Assembly (NCBI GenBank): GCA_964007475.1
Contig: OZ023274.1
Span: 53,959,678 to 54,023,677, forward strand
Source: Hybos culiciformis
Lineage: Eukaryota; Arthropoda; Insecta; Diptera; Hybotidae
Length of the DNA stretch: 64,000 nucleotides
Reading direction: 5' to 3'
The notes below the pieces were generated by a model. That model was not told the origin of the DNA, did no database searches, and saw only the letters and a program-made list of their open reading frames with translations. A program made the position numbers and the translations under genes. How positions within the stretch are numbered: position 1 is the stretch's first letter; each line of letters starts with the position of its first letter. Of the stretch, positions 31,028 to 43,434 are shown piece by piece.

Positions 31028-33927
31028 AAAAACTGTCCCTTTACTATCAAAATGTAAGGGGACTTCGTTCTAAGTGTAAGACTATTTTTTTAAAATCTGA
31101 AACACTTAATTTTGACATTTATGCCTTAACGGAGACTTGGCTTTATAATGGCATCCTTGATAATGAACTTTTTTCTCCCTGCTTTCAAATTTTTCGAAAA
31201 GATCGTTACCCGAATATTGAGGGCGACAGCTCCAATGTTCCGAAAGGTGGTGGAGCTTTAATAGCGACACGATCTCACCTTGATGTTACTCTGATTTCTC
31301 TTCTTTCTTATACTCTCATTGATGCCGTTGCGATTAAACTGAAGACTTCTAGTAAATCTATTTTCATTTTGAATATTTATATTAGTCCTAGTAACACTTC
31401 TGGTTACGATGAGGTTTTAAATGCTATTAATTTTGTCTCTAACATCCTATCTGAAACCGATGAATTTTTACTTTTGGGTGATTTCAATTTACCCAATTTG
31501 AGATGGGTTGAGTCTGATGAGGGTGACTACCTAATTTCAACAACACCCTCCTCATGTTTGGAGATTGACTTTCTTGATGCTGTTTCATCAGCTCCTCTGT
31601 TTCAAATTTCTAAAGTCAAAAATTTTATGAACAGACAGTTGGATCTAATTTTCTTTTCTGATCCAACTAATTGCACTGTTCAAGAAAGTGCAAATTTCTT
31701 GGTTGAAATTGACAGATTTCACCCCCCTATGCATTTTATATTTAGTGTTTTTGAGTCCAATGAAATAATTCCGCAAAGCTCTTCTGAGTTCAATTTTAGG
31801 AAAACTGATTTCATTAAACTCAATAGTTACCTCAGCCAGGCTGACTTTTCATTCCTTAATGATGTGGATTTGGACTTGGACTCGATGGTTGACTCCTTTT
31901 ATGAAATTCTTTTCAATGGTTTTTCATTATCATGTCCACTTTTTACTAGAAGGGACATGAGATCTTGTTCGCCTCCCTGGTTTAATAGAGAACTAAAAGC
32001 TCTAAGAAACAGGAAGAATAAGGCTTGGAAAAATTTCTTAATAACCGGAAGTGTGGTCGACCATGAGGCTTTTCAAAATTTATTGAATGAGTTCCGAATC
32101 TTGTTTGAGTCTCAATATGAGGATTATTTAAACAAAACAAAGCTTGACATATTGAAGGATCCTAAAAGATTCTTTAGTTTTATTAATTCTAAGAAGAAAG
32201 GGGATATTTATCCTCAAACTCTTAGTTTCTTGAATACCTCTTCCAATGATGACCTAACCGTAGCTAATTTTTTTGCTAACCATTTTTCCAGTTCTTTTTC
32301 TGACTCAAACTTCAATGTTGATACTGCCTATTTCAGTTATTTAAACAATTGCCCACAAACTTCTATGACCGTAATATCAATTGAAGTGAATGAACTTTTC
32401 AAGTTTTTATCTAAGCTTCAAGATGATTGTTCTTCTGGCCCTGATGGTGTCCCACCGATAATCTTGAAAAATTGTGCTTCTACTTTATGTAATCCTCTAT
32501 CTATTATTTTTAATAGATCTTTATTAACCGGTTACTTTCCAAAAGTCTGGAAACACTCATATATCATACCCGTTTTCAAGAAAGGTTCCAGAGCTGACGT
32601 TTTAAATTATCGTCCAATAGCTAAAATTTCTTCAATTCCTAAGCTTTTTGAAGCTGTCATTTCTGAAGATATACATTTTTATTGCAAAAATTTTATTACT
32701 GATAATCAGCATGGGTTTCTTAAGGGTAGGTCTACTACTACTAATCTTATAGAAATTACTTCAGCTTATAGGGATAACATGGAGAAGGGTTATCAGACTG
32801 ACTCTGTATACACTGATTTTAGCAAAGCATTCGATGTCCTTCCTCATCAGATTATTTTATTTAAATTGGTTGCATATGGTTTCCCACCTTCTTTTATTGA
32901 GTGGAAAAAATCTTGGCTTGGTCCTCGGGATTATCAGGTCAAATTTCGCTCTGCCACATCTTCAACCTACACAGCTACTTCTGGAGTGCCTCAAGGTAGC
33001 CACCTTGGTCCACTTGATTTCGTGATCGCTATTAACGATGTTTCACTCATCATTTCCTATAGCGATCACAACATTTATGCCGATGATATGAAAATTTTTA
33101 AAAAAATCTCTAGTCCTTCAGACTGCAATCTCTTACAAACTGACCTTAATAGCTTTGGCCTTTGGTGTATTAAGAATAATCTCCTTCTTAATGTGTCTAA
33201 ATGTCAAAATATATCATTTTCAAGGAAAAGAAATCCTATTAATTTTCAATATACACTTAATAATATTCTTATTCCCAAAGTCAATGAAGTTAGAGATCTC
33301 GGCATTTTATGTGATTACCAATTGACATTTAAACCACATGTAAATGCAATTGTAAATAAAGCAAATTCCACTCTAGGTTTTATTAAACGTTGGTCAAGAG
33401 AGTTCTGTGACCCATTTATAACCAGACTTCTTTTTACATCTCTTGTGAGACCATTGTTAGAATATGCCTCTCAAGTTTGGTCACCCTTTTTTTCTGTCGA
33501 CATCAACAGAATCGAATCCGTTCAAAAAAAATTTCTTAGATTTGCATTGAGGCATCTTCCTTGGGAGGATAACTTAATCCTTCCACCGTATAGAGAGCGC
33601 TTAAATCTCATTAAGCTTGAATCTCTTCAAGACAGACGTGAATTTGCTGATGTTGTTTTCATTCATCAAATTATTATTGGTGAAATTATTTCTCCTTTTA
33701 TTCTGGAGAAGATCAACTTTCGAGTTAATACCAGAAACCTCCGTACTACTAACTTATTTGAAATTGCTTACCATAGAACCGAATATGGATGCAATGATCC
33801 CATTTCTCGAATGCTTTCCTTTGCTAATAAAAATCATCATGTTTTTGACCTTAATATTTCTAAGGCATCCCTTAAAGCTGGTTTAAAAACTAATTCTTTT
33901 TTCTCTAATAACGTTGGAAGACTTTAA
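31024..33927 (+). CDS. CR1-like LINE ORF2: endonuclease and reverse transcriptase (copy 3)
   Basis: Open throughout, with the same catalytic motifs as copy 1 (TETW, GDFN, SKAFD, GVPQGS, YADD) and the seven-A run intact. Two silent changes were noticed (near 31458 and 31711). The protein is identical to copy 1 as far as I compared, so duplication is recent relative to decay. Confidence 0.88.
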   Translation, partial: LEKLSLYYQNVRGLRSKCKTIFLKSETLNFDIYALTETWLYNGILDNELFSPCFQIFRKDRYPNIEGDSSNVPKGGGALIATRSHLDVTLISLLSYTLIDAVAIKLKTSSKSIFILNIYISPSNTSGYDEVLNAINFVSNILSETDEFLLLGDFNLPNLRWVESDEGDYLISTTPSSCLEIDFLDAVSSAPLFQISKVKNFMNRQLDLIFFSDPTNCTVQESANFLVEIDRFHPPMHFIFSVFESNEIIPQSSSEFNFRKTDFIKLNSYLSQADFSFLNDVDLDLDSMVDSFYEILFNGFSLSCPLFTRRDMRSCSPPWFNRELKALRNRKNKAWKNFLITGSVVDHEAFQNLLNEFRILFESQYEDYLNKTKLDILKDPKRFFSFINSKKKGDIYPQTLSFLNTSSNDDLTVANFFANHFSSSFSDSNFNVDTAYFSYLNNCPQTSMTVISIEVNELFKFLSKLQDDCSSGPDGVPPIILKNCASTLCNPLSIIFNRSLLTGYFPKVWKHSYIIPVFKKGSRADVLNYRPIAKISSIPKLFEAVISEDIHFYCKNFITDNQHGFLKGRSTTTNLIEITSAYRDNMEKGYQTDSVYTDFSKAFDVLPHQIILFKLVAYGFPPSFIEWKKSWLGPRDYQVKFRSATSSTYTATSGVPQGSHLGPLDFVIAINDVSLIISYSDHNIYADDMKIFKKISSPSDCNLLQTDLNSFGLWCIKNNLLLNVSKCQNISFSRKRNPINFQYTLNNILIPKVNEVRDLGILCDYQLTFKPHVNAIVNKANSTLGFIKRWSREFCDPFITRLLFTSLVRPLLEYASQVWSPFFSVDINRIESVQKKFLRFALRHLPWEDNLILPPYRERLNLIKLESLQDRREFADVVFIHQIIIGEIISPFILEKINFRVNTRNLRTTNLFEIAYHRTEYGCNDPISRMLSFANKNHHVFDLNISKASLKAGLKTNSFFSNNVGRL

Positions 33928-34455
33928 TTAATATTTAATTTCTATCTGTTTATTTTACTTCTATTTTTTCTATTCTTTATTTTTTTTTTAATCTACTGCT
34001 CTACTAATCTTCTTCCTTTAAAATTTTTTTTTTTTTTTTTTCAAGGGAAACTATTCTTGTGTTATGTGACATGTCACTAGTGATTTCGTTGTTTATCAGA
34101 AACGAGACTTGTTCTTAGTGTTTTATGTTTTTTTTTCTATAATTCTTTTTTGTTTTCTTTTCTGATGCTTGATTTAAGCATCGTTTGGTGGTAATATTAA
34201 TTTTCCATTGCATGCTTCGTACCGAGCCCTCTCCTCTCGTAATTAGCATGTATATGAGAGTGATGGTAAAGTTTTCATGGCAATTTATTGCCTTGAAGTG
34301 CAGTGGTGTTAAGATACACCCCCAACTCAATTATTATTATATTCAAATGTTATTCACATTTACAACCTTGAAGTTAATCAACAACTTCAAGGTACAAAAA
34401 TCAACTTTGTTCTAAAATATTGTTCTTCATTATGCATCAAAAAGTTCTTGCTATC

Positions 34456-34574
34456 GCCAACGGCCATACCATGTTGAACACACCGGTTCTCGTCTGATCA
34501 CCGAAGTTAAGCAACATCGGGCGTGGTTAGTACTTAGATGGTTGACCGCTTGGGAACACCGCGTGTTGTTGGTA
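34456..34574 (+). rRNA. 5S rRNA gene 5S-19
   Basis: Full length, T87 class. Confidence 0.92.
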
Positions 34575-34597
34575 ATACTTTTTGCTAACATTGTACT

Positions 34598-34846
34598 AGA
34601 TCAGAAGAATAAACTACAAGAAGGGTTTTTTATTCCACATTTCCTTTAAATAATAAAATTGCCCAAAATTATATAATGTATACGTCGATGACATTTATGT
34701 AGTGATTAATTAGTTGTATTGGATTTCCACCATCCTTATCTCTTAGATTTAAGTTTCTTTAACTATGTTTATAAAAAAAAAAATTTTGTAAATATTCTGT
34801 GGACAAATAAATAATCGAATTGAATTGAATTGAGATCGGAATAATA
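34598..34846 (+). mobile_element. LINE 3' end with target duplication
   Basis: Insert 34612-34832, with the shortened A-run form AAAAATTTTGTAAATATTC shared with the 11266 copy. Confidence 0.82.
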
Positions 34847-35007
34847 TATAAGTTAAGAATTTAGATGATTTATCAAACTAATTTTAATTTATGTTCAAAT
34901 GTTATTCACATTTACAACCTTGAAGTTAATCAACAATTTCAAGGTACAAAAATCAACTTTGTTCTAAAATATTGTTCTTCATTATGCATCAAAAAATTCT
35001 TGCTATC

Positions 35008-35126
35008 GCCAACGGCCATACCATGTTGAACACACCGGTTCTCGTCTGATCACCGAAGTTAAGCAACATCGGGCGTGGTTAGTACTTAGATGGTTGACCG
35101 CTTGGGAACACCGCGTGTTGTTGGTA
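35008..35126 (+). rRNA. 5S rRNA gene 5S-20
   Basis: Full length, T87, where homologues 11662 and 23341 are G87. The spacer after it has CTAATATTG instead of CTAACATTG. Confidence 0.92.
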
Positions 35127-35317
35127 ATACTTTTTGCTAATATTGTACTAGATCAGAAGAATATATAAGTTTATACGATTTATCAAACTAATTTTAATTT
35201 ATGTTCAAATGTTATTCACATTTACAACCTTGAAGTTAATCAACAACTTCAAGGTACAAAAATAAACTTTGTTCTAAAATATTGTTCTTCATTATGCATC
35301 AAAAAGTTCTTGCTATC

Positions 35318-35436
35318 GCCAACGGCCATACCATGTTGAACACACCGGTTCTCGTCTGATCACCGAAGTTAAGCAACATCGGGCGTGGTTAGTACTTAGA
35401 TGGTTGACCGCTTGGGAACACCGCGTGTTGTTGGTA
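35318..35436 (+). rRNA. 5S rRNA gene 5S-21
   Basis: Full length, T87 class. Confidence 0.92.
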
Positions 35437-35459
35437 ATACTTTTTGCTAACATTGTACT

Positions 35460-35710
35460 AGATCAGAAGAATAAACTACAAGAAGGGTTTTTTATTCCAC
35501 ATTTCCTTTAAATAATAAAATTGCCCAAAATTATATAATGTATACGTCGATGACATTTATGTAGTGATTAATTAGTTGTATTGGATTTCCACCATCCTTA
35601 TCTCTTAGATTTAAGTTTCTTTAACTATGTTTATAAAAAAAAAAAACTATTGTAAATATTCTGTGGACAAATAAATAATCGAATTGAATTGAATTGATAT
35701 CGGAATAATA
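35460..35710 (+). mobile_element. LINE 3' end with target duplication
   Basis: Insert 35474-35696, with drifted right target copy. Confidence 0.82.
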
Positions 35711-35871
35711 TATAAGTTAAGAATTTAGACGATTTATCAAACTAATTTTAATTTATGTTCAAATGTTATTCACATTTACAACCTTGAAGTTAATCAACAA
35801 CTTCAAGGTACAAAAATCAACTTTGTTCTAAAATATTGTTCCTCATTATACATCAAAAAGGTCTTGCTATC

Positions 35872-35990
35872 GCCAACGGCCATACCATGTTGAACACACC
35901 GGTTCTCGTCTGATCACCGAAGTTAAGCAACATCGGGCGTGGTTAGTACTTAGATGGGTGACCGCTTGGGAACACCGCGTGTTGTTGGTA
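35872..35990 (+). rRNA. 5S rRNA gene 5S-22
   Basis: Full length, G87 class. Confidence 0.95.
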
Positions 35991-36013
35991 ATACTTTTTG
36001 CTAACATTGTACT

Positions 36014-36264
36014 AGATCAGAAGAATAAACTACAAGAAGGGTTTTTTATTCCACATTTCCTTTAAATAATAAAATTGCCCAAAATTGTATAATGTATACG
36101 TCGATTACATTTATGTAGTGATTAATTAGTTGTATTGGATATCCACCATCCTTATCTCTTAGATTTAAGTTTCTTTAACTATGTTTATAAAAAAAAAAAA
36201 TTATTGTAAATATTCTGTGGACAAATAAATAATCGAATTGAATTGAATTGAGATCAGAAGAATA
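36014..36264 (+). mobile_element. LINE 3' end with target duplication
   Basis: Insert 36028-36250, both target copies intact. Confidence 0.85.
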
Positions 36265-36425
36265 TATAAGTTAAGAATTTAGATGATTTATCAAACTAAT
36301 TTTAATTTATGTTCAAATTTTATTCACATTTACAACCTTGAAGTTAAACAACAACTTCAAGGTACAAAAATCAACTTTGTTCTAAAATATTGTTCTTCAT
36401 TATGCATCAAAAAGGTCTTGCTATC

Positions 36426-36544
36426 GCCAACGGCCATACCATGTTGAACACACCGGTTCTCGTCTGATCACCGAAGTTAAGCAACATCGGGCGTGGTTAG
36501 TACTTAGATGGGTGACCGCTTGGGAACACCGCGTGTTGTTGGTA
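36426..36544 (+). rRNA. 5S rRNA gene 5S-23
   Basis: Full length, G87 class, before nested cassette 4. Confidence 0.95.
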
Positions 36545-37091
36545 ATACTTTTTGCTAACATTTGTACTAGATTAGAAGAATATACAACGAAAACTGCCTA
36601 AGACAGAACCTCAACGGACCGGGAAATATTTCCGACTTAGACAGGTTTCCGTCTTACACAGAGTTAATAAAAAATATATATTTTGAAACTTAATTTTGTA
36701 ATGTATGTATTTAATATTTATATACATGGGTAGTTCCACGGAAATAAAAAATGTAAAAAAAAAAATAATATTTTTGAGACTGAAATCAGTATTTGTTAGA
36801 TGCTTCAGATAATTTCGAACTTATTCTCAAAGGGAACACCGCATTTTTCGAATTTTTCGATTTTTCAAAGAATTTGTACCAAAAAGTCATTCCCGTGTAA
36901 GCAAACGAACCACGGGAATGACACCCACGGTAATGACAAAAAAGCTGTTTTTCCTTAATTTATTGGAAAAATTTCGAAATATTTAAAATTCTTAATCAAT
37001 TAAATTAAAAGAAAAAAACAGAGAAATCTAAATAAAATTGAGAAAAAAATATTTTTTATTATTTCAATTAAAAAAACACATACCACGGTAA

Positions 37092-38359
37092 TCTATACAT
37101 ATAAAAGCGAAGTTGTCTGTTTGTCTGTTTGTCTGTTCCGAATAGGCTCCTTAACCGCTCAACCGAACGTTTTCAAACTTACACCATGTATTTGTGTCAG
37201 GTCGGGGGTCGTTATAGGCTACTTTAAAATTTGATTGGCCTCCTACCCAGGGACCTCCCCGGGGGCGGACTTTAAAAGTTCTTCCGATTTCATTCAAATT
37301 TGGTACGTAAATAGAGGAACTGAATACACACAAATTTCGTAACAAAAAATTTGTTGACCTCCTACCCAGAGACGTCCTACCCAGGGAGCTTCTAGCCAGA
37401 GACCTCCCATGGAGGCAGACTTCATTCAAATTTGATTCATAAAAAGCGGAAATGAATAAAAACACAAATTTGGTTTGGTTTGGAAACCTGTTTAAGGGAA
37501 GGATATCATTCGATTTCTTACAATTTAAGTGTTGAATAAGTAGAAATGATAAATATTAATTCTTCTTAGATATTTTCCCAAAATTATAAAATAATAGCTC
37601 CTATAATTGTTCATCAATCTGACAACCAAAATTTCACTTAAAACGTGTGTTCCACAACAACGTGTGTTCGAGTACAGGGTGGGGGGGTCGTTATAGGCTA
37701 TTTTAAAATTTTGATTGGGCTCCTACCCAGCGACCTCCCGTGAGGGCGGACTTCAAAAGTTCGTTAAAATTTGATACGTAAAAAGAGTAACAAAAAATTT
37801 GTTGACCTCCTACCCAGCGACCCCCCCACATTTTGCTGTAACATTTTTCTACAACATGTTGCTGCAACATTTTCTTGCAACATTTTCCTCCAACATTTTT
37901 CTGCAACATTTTTCTGCAACATGTTGCTGCAACATTTTCCTGCAACATTTCCCTGCAACATTTTTCTGCAACATTTTCCTGCAATATTATTGTGCAACAT
38001 GTTGCTGCAACATTTTCCTGCAACATTTTTCTGCAACATTTTTCTGCAACAATTTGCTGCAACATTTTTCTGCAACATGTTGCTGCAACATTTTCCTGCA
38101 ACATTTTCCTGCAACATTTTCCTGCAACATTTTTCTGCAACATGTTGCTGCAACATATTTCTGCAACTTTTTTCTGCAACATGTTGCTGCAACATTTTTC
38201 TGCAACATTTTTCTGCAACATTTTCCTGCAACATTTTGCTGCAACATTTTTCTGCAACATGTTGCTGCAACATTTCTATGCAACATTTTCCTGCAACATT
38301 TCGAGAAAAAGGTTGCAGCAACATGTTAGCTACCGTGCGAAGCCGGGTATTTCGTCTAG
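37092..38359 (+). mobile_element. Non-autonomous Helitron, copy 4
   Basis: TC start, CTAG end, 1268 bp. Confidence 0.8.
37828..38302. repeat. 13-bp minisatellite in Helitron copy 4
   Basis: Same length and unit order as copy 2. Confidence 0.9.
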
Positions 38360-40055
38360 TGACAAAATAAGTGTGAATTGTAGAAAATTTTGAAATAACT
38401 GTTCACTACCGGTTTATTTTACTCGATTTAAATATCACAACTAATAATATCAAAAAAAAATGTATTTACTTAGCCAACTGCAATCGTGCTTTTAAATTAT
38501 ATTAATTGTATTCATTTTTTTTTTCATATAATTTGTAAAAGGTTTGAAATTCTTACTGACACGGTAACACTAATAAAATAATAGAAAAAACCAGTTAGAA
38601 CTTTACTTTCTCAACTTTTTTTAAATTTTAGAGAGCCTTTCGCATATTATTTTTTTAATAAAAAAAATTGTGAAGTATTTATTGAACATTAAAATAACGA
38701 ATTTTAGTTTTGAGTACGAAAAAATTACTTAGTAACAGCCACGGTAATGACAAAATCAGTCTTTATGCTGCAATTTTTGCTAATAACAGTAAATATTTAC
38801 ATATTTTTTTTATTTGTCCTAAATGGTAATAATTCATATAAAGTATTTTCAAGATTAAAATTTTTAATATTTATACAGTTTGCCCAAAAAAGTGTGGTAA
38901 CATCGAATCGGCCAATTTCCGTGGAACTACCCACATGTATGTTATACATTTGGTTTATTAAAGATTAGTTTAAAATAAAATAACAAAATTTGACATAAAA
39001 ATTCAAACTGCCATATAACAAAAAATAAATTATGTATACCTTAAATTAATAAATTCAGGAACTTTTATAGGTATAAACATAATACAAAAATAAATGTACT
39101 TTATATTAAATAGTTTATCATTACTGTTTGTTTAGTTTTTTTTTGAGCAAAACGATAACAACAACATTTTAGATTCAATAGTTATAGTAGTTTAAACCTT
39201 CTTCCCATCTCCCCTTTGAATAAATAACTTTTTAAGTGTTATAGCTGCATCCATAGCTTGTTTATCAGTGATATTCTCATCTTGAAAATCGTAAACATGA
39301 TTTAGATCAACATTTGTTTAAAATGATAATAATATACCCATCAGAAAATTGCAATGGTAACCCTTGATTAACACGGTATTTGAATAACTCGGTTTCGTTT
39401 TAACACGTTTGATAAATTGTAGCACACCCTTGACTAACACGGTATTTCTAGCACGGTTTTGAATTAATGCGGTTTCATAATTTAAGTTGGCTTTTTTTTA
39501 AATATAATTCTACATTTTCAAATTTAAACAATCTGAGTTGGCGTGTTTTTTTTATTTCTTTTAATTTTTGAATTTATTTCTTTTAATTTTTGTGTTAAAT
39601 TTTAATTTCAAGTCTAAATGGATAAGTATATTTCAATTTTCTTATTTTGCACTGAATAAAAACTGTCAAAAACATAAATAAATTTTTTTTGGAACCCAAC
39701 CCCATTACTTGTATTGATTGTTAGTCTCGATTAACACGATTTTAATTTGCACGGAGTATTCTTGGAACCAAACTAGTTATACATATGATTAAAATTTTCC
39801 CAGCAAATGTAAAATGATGTCCAGTAAAGAATCATGAACATTCATTTTTCCGTTTTATATAGGTTTACTAATAGTAAATACGACTTAAAATCTGTCCGTT
39901 TCCGTCTTAAGGTATTTTCCGTCTTACAGGGGTTGATTTGAATGGAAAAATCAACAATAAAAAAAAAGTCCCGTTTACTGCGGGTTTCCTTCTATACAGT
40001 TTCCGTCTTAGGCAGTTTTCACTGTATAAGTTTAGATGTTTTATCAAATTAATTT

Positions 40056-40835
40056 TATTATTTATTTATTTCATTTATTTATCTTATTTCAACTATTATT
40101 TAATTTACAATATTTTTATTTTTTAATTTCGATTTCATCAAAATATATAATATTTTCTTCAATCAAACTTCACTAAAATTATTTTTTATGTATTGAATAA
40201 TTTTTTTTTAAATTTGCGAATATTTCTTTCATTTCTTATTTCCAATTGCAATCCATTAAAAATTTTGAGTCCAATATACATAAGCATATTCTGTTCGCTT
40301 CGACAACGATATAAATTCAATCTAATGTCCGAAGAATTTCTCAGATTATACTGTTGCACATCCTCTACTAAAACTAATTTATCACATAAATAATTTGGAT
40401 ACAGTTGGTTTTTCATCTTATAAACAATAACAAGAACATTCATAATGATCCTCTGGTTAACATTCAACCACTTTAACGTTGATAACATATAAGTGATGGA
40501 TGTATATCTGTTAACTTTGAGAATTATTCTCAGAGCTCTGTTTTGCAGATTCTGCATTCTTTCCTTTTCCGCTCTTGTTGCCATGAACAATATGGAAGAG
40601 CAATATTGTAAATGAGGTTTAACTGTGGTGTTATATATGTTAATTGCTGATTTAAATGATAATTTGTTTCTGATTTTACCCAGAAAATAAATTTTTTAGC
40701 AATTTTTTTACAGAAATAATTAATTAATAATAATTTTTAAAATCAATTTATTATCTAAATATTCCCAAATATTTAATCTCCTCAACTTTTCCAATTACTT
40801 CATTATATATTTTTATCTGCATATTTGAGTCACTG
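40056..40835 (-). pseudogene. LINE reverse transcriptase remnant, copy 4
   Basis: Coding part 40186-40590. It keeps the AATTTCGATTTC segment lost in copies 2 and 3 and has a silent GTTGATAAC change shared with copy 5. Confidence 0.78.
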
Positions 40836-40950
40836 TGTTCAAATGTTACAACTTCAAATGTACAACTTCAAATGTACAACTTCAAGGTATAAAAATTAAC
40901 TTTGTTCTAAAATATTGTTCCTCATTATACATCAAAAAGGTCTTGCTACC

Positions 40951-41069
40951 GCCAACGGCCATACCATGTTGAACACACCGGTTCTCGTCTGATCACCGAA
41001 GTTAAGCAACATCGGGCGTGGTTAGTACTTAGATGGGTGACCGCTTGGGAACACCGCGTGTTGTTGGTA
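40951..41069 (+). rRNA. 5S rRNA gene 5S-24, recombinant
   Basis: Full length, G87 and G97. Upstream it has the spacer that normally precedes the double-variant gene (ACTTCAAATGTACAACTTC, then CTACCGCC). Downstream it has the spacer and LINE tail that normally follow genes such as 5S-22. The switch lies inside or at the edge of the gene, so it is the product of an unequal crossover or assembly join. Confidence 0.92.
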
Positions 41070-41092
41070 ATACTTTTTGCTAACATTGTACT

Positions 41093-41343
41093 AGATCAGA
41101 AGAATAAACTACAAGAAGGGTTTTTTATTCCACATTTCCTTTAAATAATAAAATTGCCCAAAATTGTATAATGTATACGTCGATTACATTTATGTAGTGA
41201 TTAATTAGTTGTATTGGATATCCACCATCCTTATCTCTTAGATTTAAGTTTCTTTAACTATGTTTATAAAAAAAAAAAATTATTGTAAATATTCTGTGGA
41301 CAAATAAATAATCGAATTGAATTGAATTGAGATCAGAAGAATA
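41093..41343 (+). mobile_element. LINE 3' end with target duplication
   Basis: Insert 41107-41329, both target copies intact. Confidence 0.85.
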
Positions 41344-41504
41344 TATAAGTTAAGAATTTAGATGATTTATCAAACTAATTTTAATTTATGTTCAAATTTT
41401 ATTCACATTTACAACCTTGAAGTTAAACAACAACTTCAAGGTACAAAAATCAACTTTGTTCTAAAATATTGTTCTTCATTATGCATCAAAAAGGTCTTGC
41501 TATC

Positions 41505-41623
41505 GCCAACGGCCATACCATGTTGAACACACCGGTTCTCGTCTGATCACCGAAGTTAAGCAACATCGGGCGTGGTTAGTACTTAGATGGGTGACCGCTT
41601 GGGAACACCGCGTGTTGTTGGTA
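41505..41623 (+). rRNA. 5S rRNA gene 5S-25
   Basis: Full length, G87 class, before nested cassette 5. Confidence 0.95.
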
Positions 41624-42170
41624 ATACTTTTTGCTAACATTTGTACTAGATTAGAAGAATATACAGCGAAAACTGCCTAAGACAGAACCTCAACGGACCG
41701 GGAAATATTTCCGACTTAGACAGGTTTCCGTCTTACACAGAGTTAATAAAAAATATATATTTTGAAACTTAATTTTGTAATGTATGTATTTAATATTTAT
41801 ATACATGGGTAGTTCCACGGAAATAAAAAATGTAAAAAAAAAAATAATATTTTTGAGACTGAAATCAGTATTTGTTAGATGCTTCAGATAATTTCGAACT
41901 TATTCTCAAAGGGAACACCGCATTTTTCGAATTTTTCGATTTTTCAAAGAATTTGTACCAAAAAGTCATTCCCGTGTAAGCAAACGAACCACGGGAATGA
42001 CACCCACGGTAATGACAAAAAAGCTGTTTTTCCTTAATTTATTGGAAAAATTTCGAAATATTTAAAATTCTTAATCAATTAAATTAAAAGAAAAAAACAG
42101 AGAAATCTAAATAAAATTGAGAAAAAAATATTTTTTATTATTTCAATTAAAAAAACACATACCACGGTAA

Positions 42171-43434
42171 TCTATACATATAAAAGCGAAGTTGTCTGTC
42201 TGTTTGTCTGTTCCGAATAGGCTCCTTAACCGCTCAACCGAACGTTTTCAAACTTACACCATGTATTTGTGTCAGGTCGGGGGTCGTTATAGGCTACTTT
42301 AAAATTTGATTGGCCTCCTACCCAGGGACCTCCCCGGGGGCGGACTTTAAAAGTTCTTCCGATTTCATTCAAATTTGGTACGTAAATAGAGGAACTGAAT
42401 ACACACAAATTTCGTAACAAAAAATTTGTTGACCTCCTACCCAGAGACGTCCTACCCAGGGAGCTTCTAGCCAGAGACCTCCCATGGAGGCAGACTTCAT
42501 TCAAATTTGATTCATAAAAAGCGGAAATGAATAAAAACACAAATTTGGTTTGGTTTGGAAACCTGTTTAAGGGAAGGATATCATTCGATTTCTTACAATT
42601 TAAGTGTTGAATAAGTAGAAATGATAAATATTAATTCTTCTTAGATATTTTCCCAAAATTATAAAATAATAGCTCCTATAATTGTTCATCAATCTGACAA
42701 CCAAAATTTCACTTAAAACGTGTGTTCCACAACAACGTGTGTTCGAGTACAGGGTGGGGGGGTCGTTATAGGCTATTTTAAAATTTTGATTGGGCTCCTA
42801 CCCAGCGACCTCCCGTGAGGGCGGACTTCAAAAGTTCGTTAAAATTTGATACGTAAAAAGAGTAACAAAAAATTTGTTGACCTCCTACCCAGCGACCCCC
42901 CCACATTTTGCTGTAACATTTTTCTACAACATGTTGCTGCAACATTTTCTTGCAACATTTTCCTCCAACATTTTTCTGCAACATTTTTCTGCAACATGTT
43001 GCTGCAACATTTTCCTGCAACATTTCCCTGCAACATTTTTCTGCAACATTTTCCTGCAATATTATTGTGCAACATGTTGCTGCAACATTTTCCTGCAACA
43101 TTTTTCTGCAACATTTTTCTGCAACAATTTGCTGCAACATTTTTCTGCAACATGTTGCTGCAACATTTTCCTGCAACATTTTCCTGCAACATTTTCCTGC
43201 AACATTTTTCTGCAACATGTTGCTGCAACATATTTCTGCAACTTTTTTCTGCAACATGTTGCTGCAACATTTTTCTGCAACATTTTTCTGCAACATTTTC
43301 CTGCAACATTTTGCTGCAACATTTTTCTGCAACATGTTGCTGCAACATTTCTATGCAACATTTTCCTGCAACATTTCGAGAAAAAGGTTGCAGCAACATG
43401 TTAGCTACCGTGCGAAGCCGGGTATTTCGTCTAG
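42171..43434 (+). mobile_element. Non-autonomous Helitron, copy 5
   Basis: 1264 bp. The 4-bp difference from copies 2-4 is a contraction of the TGTCTGTTTGTCTG run near the 5' end. Confidence 0.8.
42903..43377. repeat. 13-bp minisatellite in Helitron copy 5
   Basis: Same length and unit order as copies 2 and 4. Confidence 0.9.

Larger units (their letters stand above)
29768..34336 (+). mobile_element. CR1-like LINE, copy 3
   Basis: Same insertion point and structure as copies 1 and 2. Confidence 0.85.
24205..35871. repeat. Large 5S array unit 3 (11.67 kb)
   Basis: Same order as units 1 and 2. It differs in a re-ordered Helitron minisatellite and in two 5S genes (24205, 35008) that changed from G87 to T87. 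Confidence 0.88.
36728..38932. mobile_element. GGGTAGTTCC TIR element, copy 4
   Basis: Perfect TIRs, ACAT flanks, 2205 bp. Confidence 0.75.
36585..40024. mobile_element. pogo/Tc1-like TIR element, copy 4
   Basis: As copy 2, but the left end starts CAACGAAAA (G to A at the third base). It shares TCTAAATGG and TTGTTAGTCTC with copy 5. Confidence 0.75.
35872..40950. repeat. Large 5S array unit 4 (5.08 kb, deleted form)
   Basis: Contains two 5S genes, a LINE tail, the nested cassette and the LINE remnant, then jumps directly to a unit-start 5S gene. The expected second half of the unit (double-variant 5S, 5S, CR1-like LINE, three 5S) is missing. Confidence 0.85.
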
